This document shows positions 1-7,124 of a DNA stretch of 12,393 nt, one piece after another. Position 1 is the stretch's first letter. Each line of letters begins with the position of its first letter. Below the pieces are notes generated by a model. The model worked only from the letters and a program-made list of their open reading frames with translations, did not search any database and was not told the DNA's origin. The position numbers and the translations under genes are program-made. This DNA is from Ruminococcaceae bacterium UBA6842 (GTDB taxonomy: Bacteria > Bacillota > Clostridia > Oscillospirales > Acutalibacteraceae), in assembly GCA_002451855.1 (NCBI GenBank), contig DKDS01000027.1, positions 21,530-33,922 of the forward strand, written 5' to 3'.

Positions 1-339
1 GTGCTCCTTTACGCTCTGTTCGTGCGTTATAAGCTTAAGCGTCTTTTGCCTTGTTTCCTCTGCTTTTGCGGCGTCAATTTCATCCGGCCATTCACAGCAG
101 TTTGAAAAGACCAATACCTCGTCGTTTCTCACTTCCATAAATCCGCCCGAAATATAGGCGTTTTTCCATTCGCCGCCGACCTTAAGCTTTATTTCACCTA
201 TGATAAGCGACGCTACCATTGTGCTGTGACCCTTTAAAACACCGATCTCTCCGTCCTCGGTCTGGCAAATAACCTGCTCTGCCATACCCTTAAAAAACTG
301 CTTTGACGGGGTTATGATTTCAAGTAAAAATTCACTCAT
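1..339 (-). CDS. atpC: ATP synthase F1 epsilon subunit, 3' end cut by window start
   Basis: Epsilon is part of the central rotor stalk of F1 and couples c-ring rotation to gamma; in many bacteria its C-terminal helices also brake ATP hydrolysis. The 113 visible residues begin MSEFLLEIITPSKQFF and contain the beta-sandwich region with GEIGVLKGHSTMV, matching the family's G-I-L-P-G-H-A-P region, then the acidic-basic start of the helical hairpin (about residues 86-113). Roughly 20 residues are missing off the window edge. The ATG is preceded by GGAG about 9 bases away and lies 13 bases after the atpD stop, so it is the last visible gene of the atp operon. In the loop the usual LPGHAP reads LKGHST, a mild deviation. 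Identity is firm because of the sequence and its place after atpD. Confidence 0.95.
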   Translation of the reverse strand, partial: MSEFLLEIITPSKQFFKGMAEQVICQTEDGEIGVLKGHSTMVASLIIGEIKLKVGGEWKNAYISGGFMEVRNDEVLVFSNCCEWPDEIDAAKAEETRQKTLKLITHEQSVKEH

Positions 340-352
340 ACGGCATTCTCCG

Positions 353-1735
353 TCAAAGGGTCTTTGCCTTGGCTCGGGCTTCGTCTATATTTCCCACCAT
401 AAAGAAGGCAAGCTCGGGTATATCGTCCGCCTCGCCGTCAACTATCTGACGGAAGCCCTCAATCGTCTCGCTAAGCGGCACAAACCGTCCCTCGGCGCCC
501 GTATACGCCTTAGCGACGCTCATAGGCTGAGAAAGGAAATTCTGTATCTTCCTTGCGCGGTAAACGGTAAGCCTGTCGTCTGCGGACAGCTCCTCCATAC
601 CGAGTATCGCAATAATATCCTTTAAGTCGTCATAACGCTGTAAACATTCCTGCACACGCCTTGCAACGCTGTAATGCTTTTCGCCCACAATTTCAGGTTC
701 AAGCACACGGCTTGAGGATTCAAGCGGATCGACCGCGGGATAAATTCCCTGTTCGGCTATGCTTCTTGAAAGCACGGTAGTGGCGTCAAGGTGTGTGAAT
801 ATCGTGGCAGGCGCCGGATCCGTAAGGTCGTCCGCCGGAACATATACCGCCTGAACCGATGTGATAGAGCCTTTATCGGTTGAGGCTATTCTTTCCTCGA
901 TGGAGCCGAGCTCTTGGGCCAATGTCGGCTGATATCCTACGGCGCTCGGCAGTCTGCCGAGAAGCGCGCTTACCTCGTTGCCCGCCTGAACAAAACGGTA
1001 GATGTTATCTATAAATAAAAGCACATCCTGATTTTTTTCGTCACGCAGATATTCCGCCATTGTAAGTCCCGTCATAGCAACGCGCATACGGCTTCCGGAC
1101 GGCTCGTTCATCTGACCGAATGCAAGTATAGATTTGTCTATAACTCCGCTGTTTTCCATATCGTGGATAAGCTCGTTTCCCTCACGGCTGCGCTCGCCGA
1201 CGCCCGTGAACACCGAATATCCGCCGTGATTAACGGCTATGTTGTGTATCATTTCCATTATAAGCACGGTTTTTCCGACACCCGCGCCGCCGAACAGACC
1301 TATTTTACCGCCCTTTGCATAAGGGACAAGCAGGTCTATTACCTTAATGCCGGTTTCAAGCAGCTCGGTAGCCGGCTTTTGCTCGGAAAGACGGGGAGCG
1401 GTTCTGTGTATAGGTAAATAATGCTCCGCCGTAATGGGACCCTTTTCGTCGATAGGTCTGCCGAGAACATCCACAACACGGCCGATAACGCCGCCGCCCA
1501 CGGGAACCTCTATACCCTTGCCGTCCGATTCAACCTCAAGGTTACAGCGAAGTCCCTCGGTAGCCTCCAAGGCAATGGCGCGCACGGTGCCGCCGCCCAA
1601 ATGCGCCGCAACCTCCGCGTGCTTATCGTACTCCTTAATGACTATAAGTGAATTTATGGGAGGAACCCTGCCGCCGTCAAAGCGAATATCAATTACAGGA
1701 CCTGAAATTTTTACTATTTTACCTGTATATTTCAT
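353..1735 (-). CDS. atpD: ATP synthase F1 beta subunit (catalytic)
   Basis: Beta carries the catalytic nucleotide sites of F1 and makes or hydrolyses ATP. The 460-residue product has the normal family length. It shows the N-terminal beta barrel (GKIVKISGPVIDIRF), Walker A GGAGVGKT at 149-156 (Lys155), the catalytic GER motif with Glu181 and Arg182, Walker B VLLFIDN at 238-244, and the conserved ALLGRLPSAVGYQPTL stretch at 257-272. The numbering of the key residues is the same as in E. coli beta. The usual DELSEED segment reads EELSADD (381-387), so one acid is replaced by alanine. The ATG start has GAGGTGA six bases upstream and follows atpG by 13 bases. There is no sign of damage. Confidence 0.98.
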   Translation of the reverse strand: MKYTGKIVKISGPVIDIRFDGGRVPPINSLIVIKEYDKHAEVAAHLGGGTVRAIALEATEGLRCNLEVESDGKGIEVPVGGGVIGRVVDVLGRPIDEKGPITAEHYLPIHRTAPRLSEQKPATELLETGIKVIDLLVPYAKGGKIGLFGGAGVGKTVLIMEMIHNIAVNHGGYSVFTGVGERSREGNELIHDMENSGVIDKSILAFGQMNEPSGSRMRVAMTGLTMAEYLRDEKNQDVLLFIDNIYRFVQAGNEVSALLGRLPSAVGYQPTLAQELGSIEERIASTDKGSITSVQAVYVPADDLTDPAPATIFTHLDATTVLSRSIAEQGIYPAVDPLESSSRVLEPEIVGEKHYSVARRVQECLQRYDDLKDIIAILGMEELSADDRLTVYRARKIQNFLSQPMSVAKAYTGAEGRFVPLSETIEGFRQIVDGEADDIPELAFFMVGNIDEARAKAKTL

Positions 1736-1748
1736 TTAATTCACCTCG

Positions 1749-2627
1749 TTAAACTCCGTTGTTCTGCACCTGTGTTGCCGCGGCAATTTCGGTGATCTCA
1801 TTTGTAATAACAAGCTGTCTTACAGCGTTTATTTGCTCGGAAAGCTTCGCTATCATTTTGTCGGCGTTTTTTGTGGCGTTCTGCATCGCCGTCATTCTTG
1901 CGGCGTTTTCGCTTGCCGCCGCCTGCATTATTATATCGTACATCATTCCGACAATATACTGCGGAACCATCTGGTCGAACACCGTCTGTAAATCAGGCTC
2001 GTAAAGAACATCCGCCTCGTACTTATTTTCGTACTCAACATCGTCAAAATCACGGCGCAAAAGCGGCAAAACACGCTTGCACACGGGTTTTTGCACTGCC
2101 GAATTGATATACTCGGTGTATACGATATATACCTCGCTTACATCACGGCTGTCATATCGGCTGATAATATCCTCCCCGAGATCGCTCGCAAGATAAAGCG
2201 AGGGAAGCTGGGAAGCGCCGTACCAAGCGCCGTCCGGCTTTATTCCGTGGGCGGTAAACATTTCCGTTCCCTTAAGACCTAACGAATAAAGCACGGGGTC
2301 CGAAAACCCGTTCATTTTTTCCATAGCAAGGCGCACAACGGCGGAGTTGTAGCCGCCGCAAAGACCCTTGTCGGAGGTTATTACAAAGAAAAGCGCCTTT
2401 CCGTTCTCCGTAAGCTCAATGTACGGGTCGGTAAGCATATTGTGCTTTGTCTTTGAAATAATGTCCTTCATTGTGGAACGAAGTCTTTTAAGGTAAGAAA
2501 GATTATATTCGATATTTTGCATTGATTTTTTCATACGGGAGGTAGACAGAAGATACATAGCGTTTGAAATCTGCCTTGTCTGCTCTATCGCATGAAGATG
2601 CTGCTTTAATTCACTGATGTTCTCCAT
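1749..2627 (-). CDS. atpG: ATP synthase F1 gamma subunit (central shaft)
   Basis: Gamma is the rotating shaft inside the alpha3beta3 ring. The product has 292 residues, the usual length. The N-terminal helix carries the family pattern (ELKQHLHAIEQTRQISNAM), the Rossmann-like middle has SDKGLCGGYN at 85-94, and the C-terminal helix ends with RQLVITNEITEIAAA, the equivalent of the canonical RQASITQELTEI region. The start codon lies inside the end of atpA (17-base overlap), with AAGGAAAG about 9 bases upstream, which implies translational coupling. Nothing is missing. The early helix reads MYLLSTSRMKK where most families have MKMVSASKLRR, a normal degree of divergence. Confidence 0.97.
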   Translation of the reverse strand: MENISELKQHLHAIEQTRQISNAMYLLSTSRMKKSMQNIEYNLSYLKRLRSTMKDIISKTKHNMLTDPYIELTENGKALFFVITSDKGLCGGYNSAVVRLAMEKMNGFSDPVLYSLGLKGTEMFTAHGIKPDGAWYGASQLPSLYLASDLGEDIISRYDSRDVSEVYIVYTEYINSAVQKPVCKRVLPLLRRDFDDVEYENKYEADVLYEPDLQTVFDQMVPQYIVGMMYDIIMQAAASENAARMTAMQNATKNADKMIAKLSEQINAVRQLVITNEITEIAAATQVQNNGV

Positions 2628-4140
2628 TTGAGTAGCTTTCCTTAAAAGTATTTAAAGCCTCGCCGAGCTTCTTTTCGTCTTCATCGGTAAGGTCGCCCGA
2701 GGTACGGACGGAATTTTCAAGCACACCGTAATTTGTGTGCAAAAAGCTAAGCATTTCATTTGAGAATTGCTTTATCTGCGAATCCCTTACGCTGTCAAAT
2801 ATATTGCTGCGGTAGGCAAAAAGCAGAGCTGTCTGCTCAAACAGCGAATAGGGTCGGCTTTTCGGCTGCTTTAAAAGCTCTGTAAGTATGTGGCCTCTGT
2901 TTAAAAGCTTTGCCGTTGATTCATCAACATCACTGCCGAACCTTGTGAATACCGCCATTTCACGGTATTGCGAAAGCTCTATACGAAGCGAGCCCGAAAC
3001 CTTTCGCATAGCCTTGTGCTGTGCCGCTCTGCCCACACGGGAAACCGAAAGACCCGTATTTACCGCAGGTCTTACGCCGCTGTGGAAAAGCTCTGTTTCA
3101 AGATATATCTGACCGTCGGTAATAGAAATTACATTTGTCGGGATATAAGCGGATATATTTCCGCCCATTGTTTCGATAATCGGCATTGCCGTAATGCTGC
3201 CGCCGCCCAGCTCCTCGCTCATACAGGCGCTTCTCTCAAGCAAACGGCTGTGAAGATAAAAGACATCGCCGGGGAAGGCTTCTCTTCCGGGCGGTCTGTG
3301 TAAAAGCAACGACATTGTACGGTAAGCCACGGCGTGCTTTGAAAGGTCGTCGTATATTACAAGCACATCTCTGCCTTTTCTCATAAAGCCCTCCGCAACC
3401 GCGCAGGCGGAGTAGGGAGCCAGATACTGCATTGCGGGGCTGTCCGAAGCGGTAGCCGCAACCACAATGCTGTATTCCATAGCGCCCGTGCTTTTAAGGG
3501 TTTCGGTTATCTGCGCTATATTGGAAGCCTTTTGACCTATGGCGCAGTATATGCATATTACATCGGTATCCTTTTGATTTATTACCGTGTCTATTGCGAT
3601 AGAGGTCTTACCCGTCTGCCTGTCGCCTATTATAAGCTCACGCTGACCTCTGCCTATCGGTATCATACTGTCTATTGCCATAATGCCTGTTTCAAGCGGC
3701 TTATCGACAGGTCTTCTCTGCATTATTGTAGGCGCGGGCGTCTCGCACGGCAAATGCTCCTTTGCATCAAGGGGCATACCGTCAAGCGGACGGCCTATCG
3801 GGTCTACGACCCTGCCTATAAGGGAATTGCCGACAGGCATATCGGCTACAACTCCCGTACCCTTTACGCTGTCCCCCACATTTACGGAGTCGGCGTTGTC
3901 CATAAGCACCGCACCCACGCCGTCCTCGCTTAAATCGAGGGCCATTCCGTACACGCCGCCCTCAAATTCCAAAAGCTCGCCGTAAAGACGGTCGGGAAGA
4001 CCGCCTACTCTTACAACTCCGTCGCCTACGGTTTCAACCTTGCCGGAGCGGTAAACAATAGGGGCTGTATGAAATTCCGCAACGCGCTTTTTCAAAAAGC
4101 TGCTTATTCTTTCAATTTCGGTTTCTTCCACTCTGCTCAC
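2611..4140 (-). CDS. atpA: ATP synthase F1 alpha subunit
   Basis: Alpha holds the non-catalytic nucleotide sites and provides the arginine finger to the beta active site. The 509-residue product is full length, with Walker A GDRQTGKT at 172-179, the VIYDDLSKHAVAYR segment at 261-274, RPPGREAFPGDVFYLHSRLLER at 282-303 and the arginine finger in SVSRVG (Arg368). The N-terminus keeps an amphipathic helix (residues about 4-23), which in E. coli docks onto the N-terminal domain of delta; that domain is absent from the delta encoded just upstream. The start is GTG, four bases after the atpH stop; a second GTG three codons in is an alternative start. Confidence 0.97.
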   Translation of the reverse strand: MSRVEETEIERISSFLKKRVAEFHTAPIVYRSGKVETVGDGVVRVGGLPDRLYGELLEFEGGVYGMALDLSEDGVGAVLMDNADSVNVGDSVKGTGVVADMPVGNSLIGRVVDPIGRPLDGMPLDAKEHLPCETPAPTIMQRRPVDKPLETGIMAIDSMIPIGRGQRELIIGDRQTGKTSIAIDTVINQKDTDVICIYCAIGQKASNIAQITETLKSTGAMEYSIVVAATASDSPAMQYLAPYSACAVAEGFMRKGRDVLVIYDDLSKHAVAYRTMSLLLHRPPGREAFPGDVFYLHSRLLERSACMSEELGGGSITAMPIIETMGGNISAYIPTNVISITDGQIYLETELFHSGVRPAVNTGLSVSRVGRAAQHKAMRKVSGSLRIELSQYREMAVFTRFGSDVDESTAKLLNRGHILTELLKQPKSRPYSLFEQTALLFAYRSNIFDSVRDSQIKQFSNEMLSFLHTNYGVLENSVRTSGDLTDEDEKKLGEALNTFKESYSNGEHQ

Positions 4141-4144
4141 CGCC

Positions 4145-4363
4145 TTACCCGTTTATTTCTTTTTGCATTTTTTTAAGCTGAGAGGAAATGCTCAGGTCGT
4201 ATATTTCGCCGTCAACCTCCGCGATAAATCCGCCGATTATACCGTTGTCGGTAATGTGCTTAAATTCGGCGTCTTCTCCGAGCCTTTCCTTAAAGCCGCC
4301 GCAAATGCGTCTGTAGGCTTCCTCCGACATATTTTCGGCAGTGGTAATTATTACCGTTTTCAT
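4145..4363 (-). CDS. atpH: ATP synthase delta subunit, short form with only the C-terminal domain
   Basis: Delta (OSCP in mitochondria) ties the peripheral b stalk to the top of F1. A bacterial delta is normally about 175-185 residues: an N-terminal six-helix domain that binds alpha and a C-terminal part that binds b. This gene encodes only 72 residues. They align across their whole length with the last ~70 of E. coli delta: a strand (VIITTAENMSEE), a helix (YRRICGGFKERLG), then IIGGFIAEVDGEIYDLSISSQLKKM, matching the conserved V-x-G-x-I-I-R-x-G-D-x-x-I-D-G-S-V region. The ATG has AAGGTGA about 6 bases upstream, and the atpF stop lies only 9 bases before it, so no N-terminal domain can be hidden there. 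It lies in the same frame as atpF. Assignment is firm from position and sequence; whether it works alone is unknown. Confidence 0.88.
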   Translation of the reverse strand: MKTVIITTAENMSEEAYRRICGGFKERLGEDAEFKHITDNGIIGGFIAEVDGEIYDLSISSQLKKMQKEING

Positions 4364-4372
4364 TAAATCACC

Positions 4373-4876
4373 TTATTCCGCACTGCCGGTATGTTCCTTG
4401 AAAAACTCGTCGGCAATACGCATATTGTCCTTATTGTCAACCTCACGGGATAAGATCCGTGCCGAGATACCGAAAGCCAAATCGGTAATATCGTCCTTCA
4501 TATTGCCGAGAGCCGCGTCGTGCTCCTGCTTTGCCTGAACCTTTGCTTTTTCGATTATGCCGTCGGCGGTCTTCTTTGCGTTTTCTATAACGGTGTCGGC
4601 GTTTTGCTTCGCCTGCTTTTCCGCGTCACGGATAATATCCGCTCCCGCCGCCTTGCTGTCGGCAATAAGCTTAGAATACTGCTCGGCTGCGGCGTCTGCC
4701 TGCGCCTTTGCCTCGTTTGCTTCTTTAAGCTGATTTTCTATCTTCGCTTTACGCGCGTCAAGAAACTTTTTAACGGGCTTATACGCAAGCGTTTTTACTA
4801 TCACAAACAGGATAATGATATTAATAATGTTAATTATCAGATCTTTTACAGCATCCGATATAACCAAGCCGTCCAT
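4373..4876 (-). CDS. atpF: ATP synthase F0 subunit b (peripheral stalk)
   Basis: Subunit b forms the peripheral stalk that holds F1 against rotation. The 167-residue product has one N-terminal membrane segment (about residues 11-30, rich in Ile/Leu/Val), followed by a long, highly charged, Ala/Lys/Glu-rich helix (about 35-140) typical of the right-handed coiled coil, and a C-terminal part (ISARILSREVDNKDN) like that which contacts delta in other bacteria. The length is normal (E. coli 156), so b does not carry the missing part of delta. The ATG has GGAGACAAGG upstream. The gene sits 23 bases after atpE and 9 bases before atpH. Confidence 0.95.
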   Translation of the reverse strand: MDGLVISDAVKDLIINIINIIILFVIVKTLAYKPVKKFLDARKAKIENQLKEANEAKAQADAAAEQYSKLIADSKAAGADIIRDAEKQAKQNADTVIENAKKTADGIIEKAKVQAKQEHDAALGNMKDDITDLAFGISARILSREVDNKDNMRIADEFFKEHTGSAE

Positions 4877-4899
4877 AAACCTTGTCTCCGTTCAATCAA

Positions 4900-5112
4900 T
4901 TAAACTTTTGCAGCAAGTATAAGCGCTACAACGAATGCGTAAATGGCGGTGGATTCCGCAAGCGCGCATCCCAAAAGAAGTATAGCGTTTATTTTGCCCG
5001 AAGCCTCCGGCTGACGGGCTACCGCCTCCGTTGCCTTACCTGTTGCGATGCCCATTCCGAGACCTGCGCCCAAAGCTGTTAAAATTGCCAAACCTGCACC
5101 TATTGCTGTCAT
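4900..5112 (-). CDS. atpE: ATP synthase F0 subunit c (rotor ring proteolipid)
   Basis: Subunit c forms the membrane ring that carries ions. The 70-residue product is two membrane helices joined by the conserved polar loop ARQPEASGK (32-40), with a glycine-rich first helix (GAGLGMG) and the ion-binding carboxylate Glu53 in LAESTAIY. Ser54, Thr55 and Tyr58 match the sodium-binding set of Ilyobacter tartaricus c (Glu65, Ser66, Thr67, Tyr70), but the helix-1 glutamine of that set (Gln32) is Met20 here. Ion specificity is therefore undecided. The strong AGGAGG site before it fits the high copy number of c in the complex. Confidence 0.96.
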   Translation of the reverse strand: MTAIGAGLAILTALGAGLGMGIATGKATEAVARQPEASGKINAILLLGCALAESTAIYAFVVALILAAKV

Positions 5113-5120
5113 TTTTATTT

Positions 5121-5126
5121 CCTCCT
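5121..5126 (-). promoter_or_regulatory. Strong ribosome-binding site of atpE
   Basis: A perfect AGGAGG lies 8 bases before the atpE ATG, the best match to the anti-Shine-Dalgarno sequence among the atp genes here. The other atp genes have partial sites (GGAG, GAGGTGA, AAGGTGA). Known biology: the c subunit is needed in many copies per complex while a and delta are needed once, and operons often achieve this through initiation strength. That this site does so here is inferred. Confidence 0.8.
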
Positions 5127-5130
5127 AAAT

Positions 5131-6036
5131 TTATTCTATGGCTTCATTGATAAATGTAAGCGATAAGATTATGAAAATATATGTTTGTATCAGCGGATGG
5201 AAGAGATTGAAGTAAAGTCCCGCAACCGCCGGAATACCCGAGGCGTAACCGCCGAGCACCGATTTTAAAAGGTCCATAACTATCATTCCGCCGAGCATAT
5301 TGCCGAACAGACGGCAGGCAAGCGAAACCGGAACCGCAACATCGCTTAAAATCTTCATAGGAAGTATAAGCGGAGTAGGGCTGGAAAGATATTTAATTCT
5401 TCCCCCTATACCTTTTTTCTTTATACCGTAAAAATTTATCAGCGCAAAGGTTATAAGACCCATCGCAAGCGTTACGAGCAGATCCGATGTAGGCGGTCTG
5501 CACCCCAAAAGCTCGCTTGCCGCACAGCATATCATAAATATCGCGAGTGAAAACATATAAGGAGCGAGAGCGTCCGAATAATCACCCACGGTGTTTTTTG
5601 TAAAGCTGTCCACCGCTTCAACCGCAAGCTCCGTAACATTCTGGAATGTATTTTTCGGTTTTTCGGGGTCGAAATGCGGAAAAACCAAAAATCTGAATAC
5701 TAAGCAGAGTAAGAGCACTATGCCTATTATTATTAAGGATAACACCGAGGTTTTTGCGAACGAGAACCCGAAAATTTCGGTTCGTTCGCTGAACATTTCA
5801 AAATCTACGCTGAGCCCGCCCTTGCTTCTTGTTACCGAGGTTATGGCTGTTCCTATAAAGAACCAGCCTGCAATAACCGCCAGCGCAAGCAGCAGCTTGG
5901 ACCGTTTTTTAAGCTTTTTTGTCTCTCCGTGGTGCTTGATGTAGGAATGTACGGCGCAGTAGCCTATAATTCCCAAAACCAATAGCACGGCGGAAAGAGC
6001 AAATTCAATTATTGTTATCGCTTTCGTGCCGATCAT
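5131..6036 (-). CDS. atpB: ATP synthase F0 subunit a, with N-terminal extension
   Basis: Subunit a forms the ion half-channels beside the c ring. From the ATG chosen here the product has 301 residues. The essential arginine is Arg242 in SLACRLFGNMLGG, and the last helix has LFHPLIQTYIFIILSLTFI with Gln284, matching E. coli Arg210 and Gln252. The family core starts near residue 76 (VDFEMFSERTEIFGF). Before it lie about 75 extra residues with two likely membrane segments (about 8-30 and 48-67) joined by a very basic linker. The ATG overlaps the end of atpI by 32 bases; GGGAG sits directly against it, so initiation is not ideal and the exact start is uncertain. A TTG 18 codons earlier also opens the frame but has no clear site. 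Confidence 0.92.
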   Translation of the reverse strand: MIGTKAITIIEFALSAVLLVLGIIGYCAVHSYIKHHGETKKLKKRSKLLLALAVIAGWFFIGTAITSVTRSKGGLSVDFEMFSERTEIFGFSFAKTSVLSLIIIGIVLLLCLVFRFLVFPHFDPEKPKNTFQNVTELAVEAVDSFTKNTVGDYSDALAPYMFSLAIFMICCAASELLGCRPPTSDLLVTLAMGLITFALINFYGIKKKGIGGRIKYLSSPTPLILPMKILSDVAVPVSLACRLFGNMLGGMIVMDLLKSVLGGYASGIPAVAGLYFNLFHPLIQTYIFIILSLTFINEAIE

Positions 6037-6316
6037 CTCCCGAATACGGTTTTTTTGTTTTAATTGTATTGTAAACGAACATTGCGGCAACCGCGACAGG
6101 CAACCCGACCGTGTAGCCTATCACACATTCCGTAATGTGCGAGCCGAACAGCAGCACCAAAACCGGAAGCGCCGCGCCGTAAAGCAAAAGCTTTGCGGTC
6201 ATAAAGCCTGCGGCGGCGGTATAGCTGCCCGCGGTAAAGGAATTAAGCATTTTCTTAAGTAAAAAGGCTTCTAAAAAGCCGAAAGCCAACGCGATTACAA
6301 AGCCAATCAAAAGCAT
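6005..6316 (-). CDS. atpI: ATP synthase protein I-like small membrane protein
   Basis: The 103-residue product has about three hydrophobic segments (roughly 2-20, 33-58 and 64-84) and a polar C-terminal tail ending HESDNNN. It sits first in the atp operon, directly before atpB, the usual place of atpI. Known AtpI proteins assist c-ring assembly or ion supply and are not essential. Sequence conservation in this family is weak, so the assignment rests mostly on position, size and topology. The ATG is preceded by GGGGG at 4-5 bases and lies about 20 bases from the predicted transcription start. It overlaps atpB by 32 bases. Confidence 0.75.
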   Translation of the reverse strand: MLLIGFVIALAFGFLEAFLLKKMLNSFTAGSYTAAAGFMTAKLLLYGAALPVLVLLFGSHITECVIGYTVGLPVAVAAMFVYNTIKTKKPYSGDDRHESDNNN

Positions 6317-6342
6317 AATCCCCCTACAATTTTTATTGTCTA

Positions 6343-6371
6343 ATTTTAGTGCTTTTATATAATAATGTCAA
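6343..6371 (-). promoter_or_regulatory. Sigma-A-type promoter of the atp operon
   Basis: Read on the minus strand, a perfect TTGACA (6366-6371) is followed after 17 bp by TAAAAT (6343-6348), near-consensus for the housekeeping sigma factor. The predicted start of transcription is near 6336, giving a leader of about 20 bases to the atpI ATG. No convincing terminator separates it from the DUF1275 gene upstream, so some read-through into the operon is possible. Confidence 0.85.
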
Positions 6372-6446
6372 GCATTTTTTTAAACAAACATACTTATTTG
6401 ATAGGGCATAAAATTGTTAATTATTTCACATAATAGCTTGAAGGAA

Positions 6447-7124
6447 TTATCTTCGCTTTTCAGGTACAAACATCATTATAAAGCTTACGAAAAGCAGGGC
6501 GCAGCATATCCACACGCTTTTATACCCCAATGCCGCCGTTATTATACTGCCGAGCCCCGCGCCTATGCCGAACAGAATTATTACGCCGAAGTAGGTAACG
6601 ACCTTCATAAGTATTTCCTTATCGCCCGTACGCAGATAAGCGCACAGCGCTTCGGTGCCGGTACGCATATTGCCTATACACATTGTGCTGGCGTAGGCGT
6701 GTCCCCGTATTTTATGAAATGTCTGTACCTGCAATGCGCATACAAAGGAGACGAACGCGTTGGCAATCGCCTGTGTGTTTTCGGGAAGAAATCCGACCGC
6801 AAACAGTAGAGAAATTTCGATTATGAGAATAATCTGGCGCCAGTGGATTTTTTCGTAGCTTTTAAGCCTTATGTGTATTACCTCCGCCACTGCCGTTCCC
6901 ACAAGAAACGACAAAACCGGTATCAGATACTTAAATACCGTGTGCCATTCGCGCCGAAACAGCGCGGTACTTAAAAGCACAATGTTTCCGGTCTGCGCGT
7001 TTGCGAAAACCTCACCCCGACAACAATAGGTATACGCATCCTGAAAGCCGCCCGACAGAACTATAAATATTGCCGCACGGAAGCTGTCTGACATCTGCCC
7101 GTAAAAGGGCTTAACGCTTTTCAC
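6447..7124 (-). CDS. DUF1275 (YoaK-like) membrane protein
   Basis: A 225-residue polytopic membrane protein of the DUF1275/YoaK family, whose function is not established. The family marks are visible: SGGFQDAYTY at 24-33, FANAQTGNIVLL at 40-51 and, in the second half, ALQVQTF (130-136) and GNMRTGTEAL (151-160), which look like the internal repeat of the first motifs. About six hydrophobic segments alternate with basic loops, and the end is charged (PEKRR). The start chosen is a GTG with AGAGG 8 bases upstream; longer frames exist but would overlap the preceding gene far more. It overlaps the 91-residue gene upstream by 14 bases, so the two are probably translated together. The divergent LysR gene is the natural candidate regulator. 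Confidence 0.82.
   Translation of the reverse strand: MKSVKPFYGQMSDSFRAAIFIVLSGGFQDAYTYCCRGEVFANAQTGNIVLLSTALFRREWHTVFKYLIPVLSFLVGTAVAEVIHIRLKSYEKIHWRQIILIIEISLLFAVGFLPENTQAIANAFVSFVCALQVQTFHKIRGHAYASTMCIGNMRTGTEALCAYLRTGDKEILMKVVTYFGVIILFGIGAGLGSIITAALGYKSVWICCALLFVSFIMMFVPEKRR

Noticed and set aside
314..4903. Many plus-strand open frames opposite the atp genes
   Set aside because: All lie antisense to conserved ATP synthase genes, lack ribosome-binding sites and resemble no known proteins.
6037..6090. A TTG 18 codons upstream as the start of subunit a
   Set aside because: It would extend the overlap with atpI to 86 bases, lacks a clear ribosome-binding site, and gives a polar leader (PQCSFTIQLKQKNRIRE) unlike a membrane-protein start. 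The ATG at 6036 is preferred although its own site is poorly spaced.
6372..6446. Possible terminator between the DUF1275 gene and the atp promoter
   Set aside because: Only a very short AT-only stem (TTAT/ATAA) is visible, with no GC-rich stem followed by a T run.
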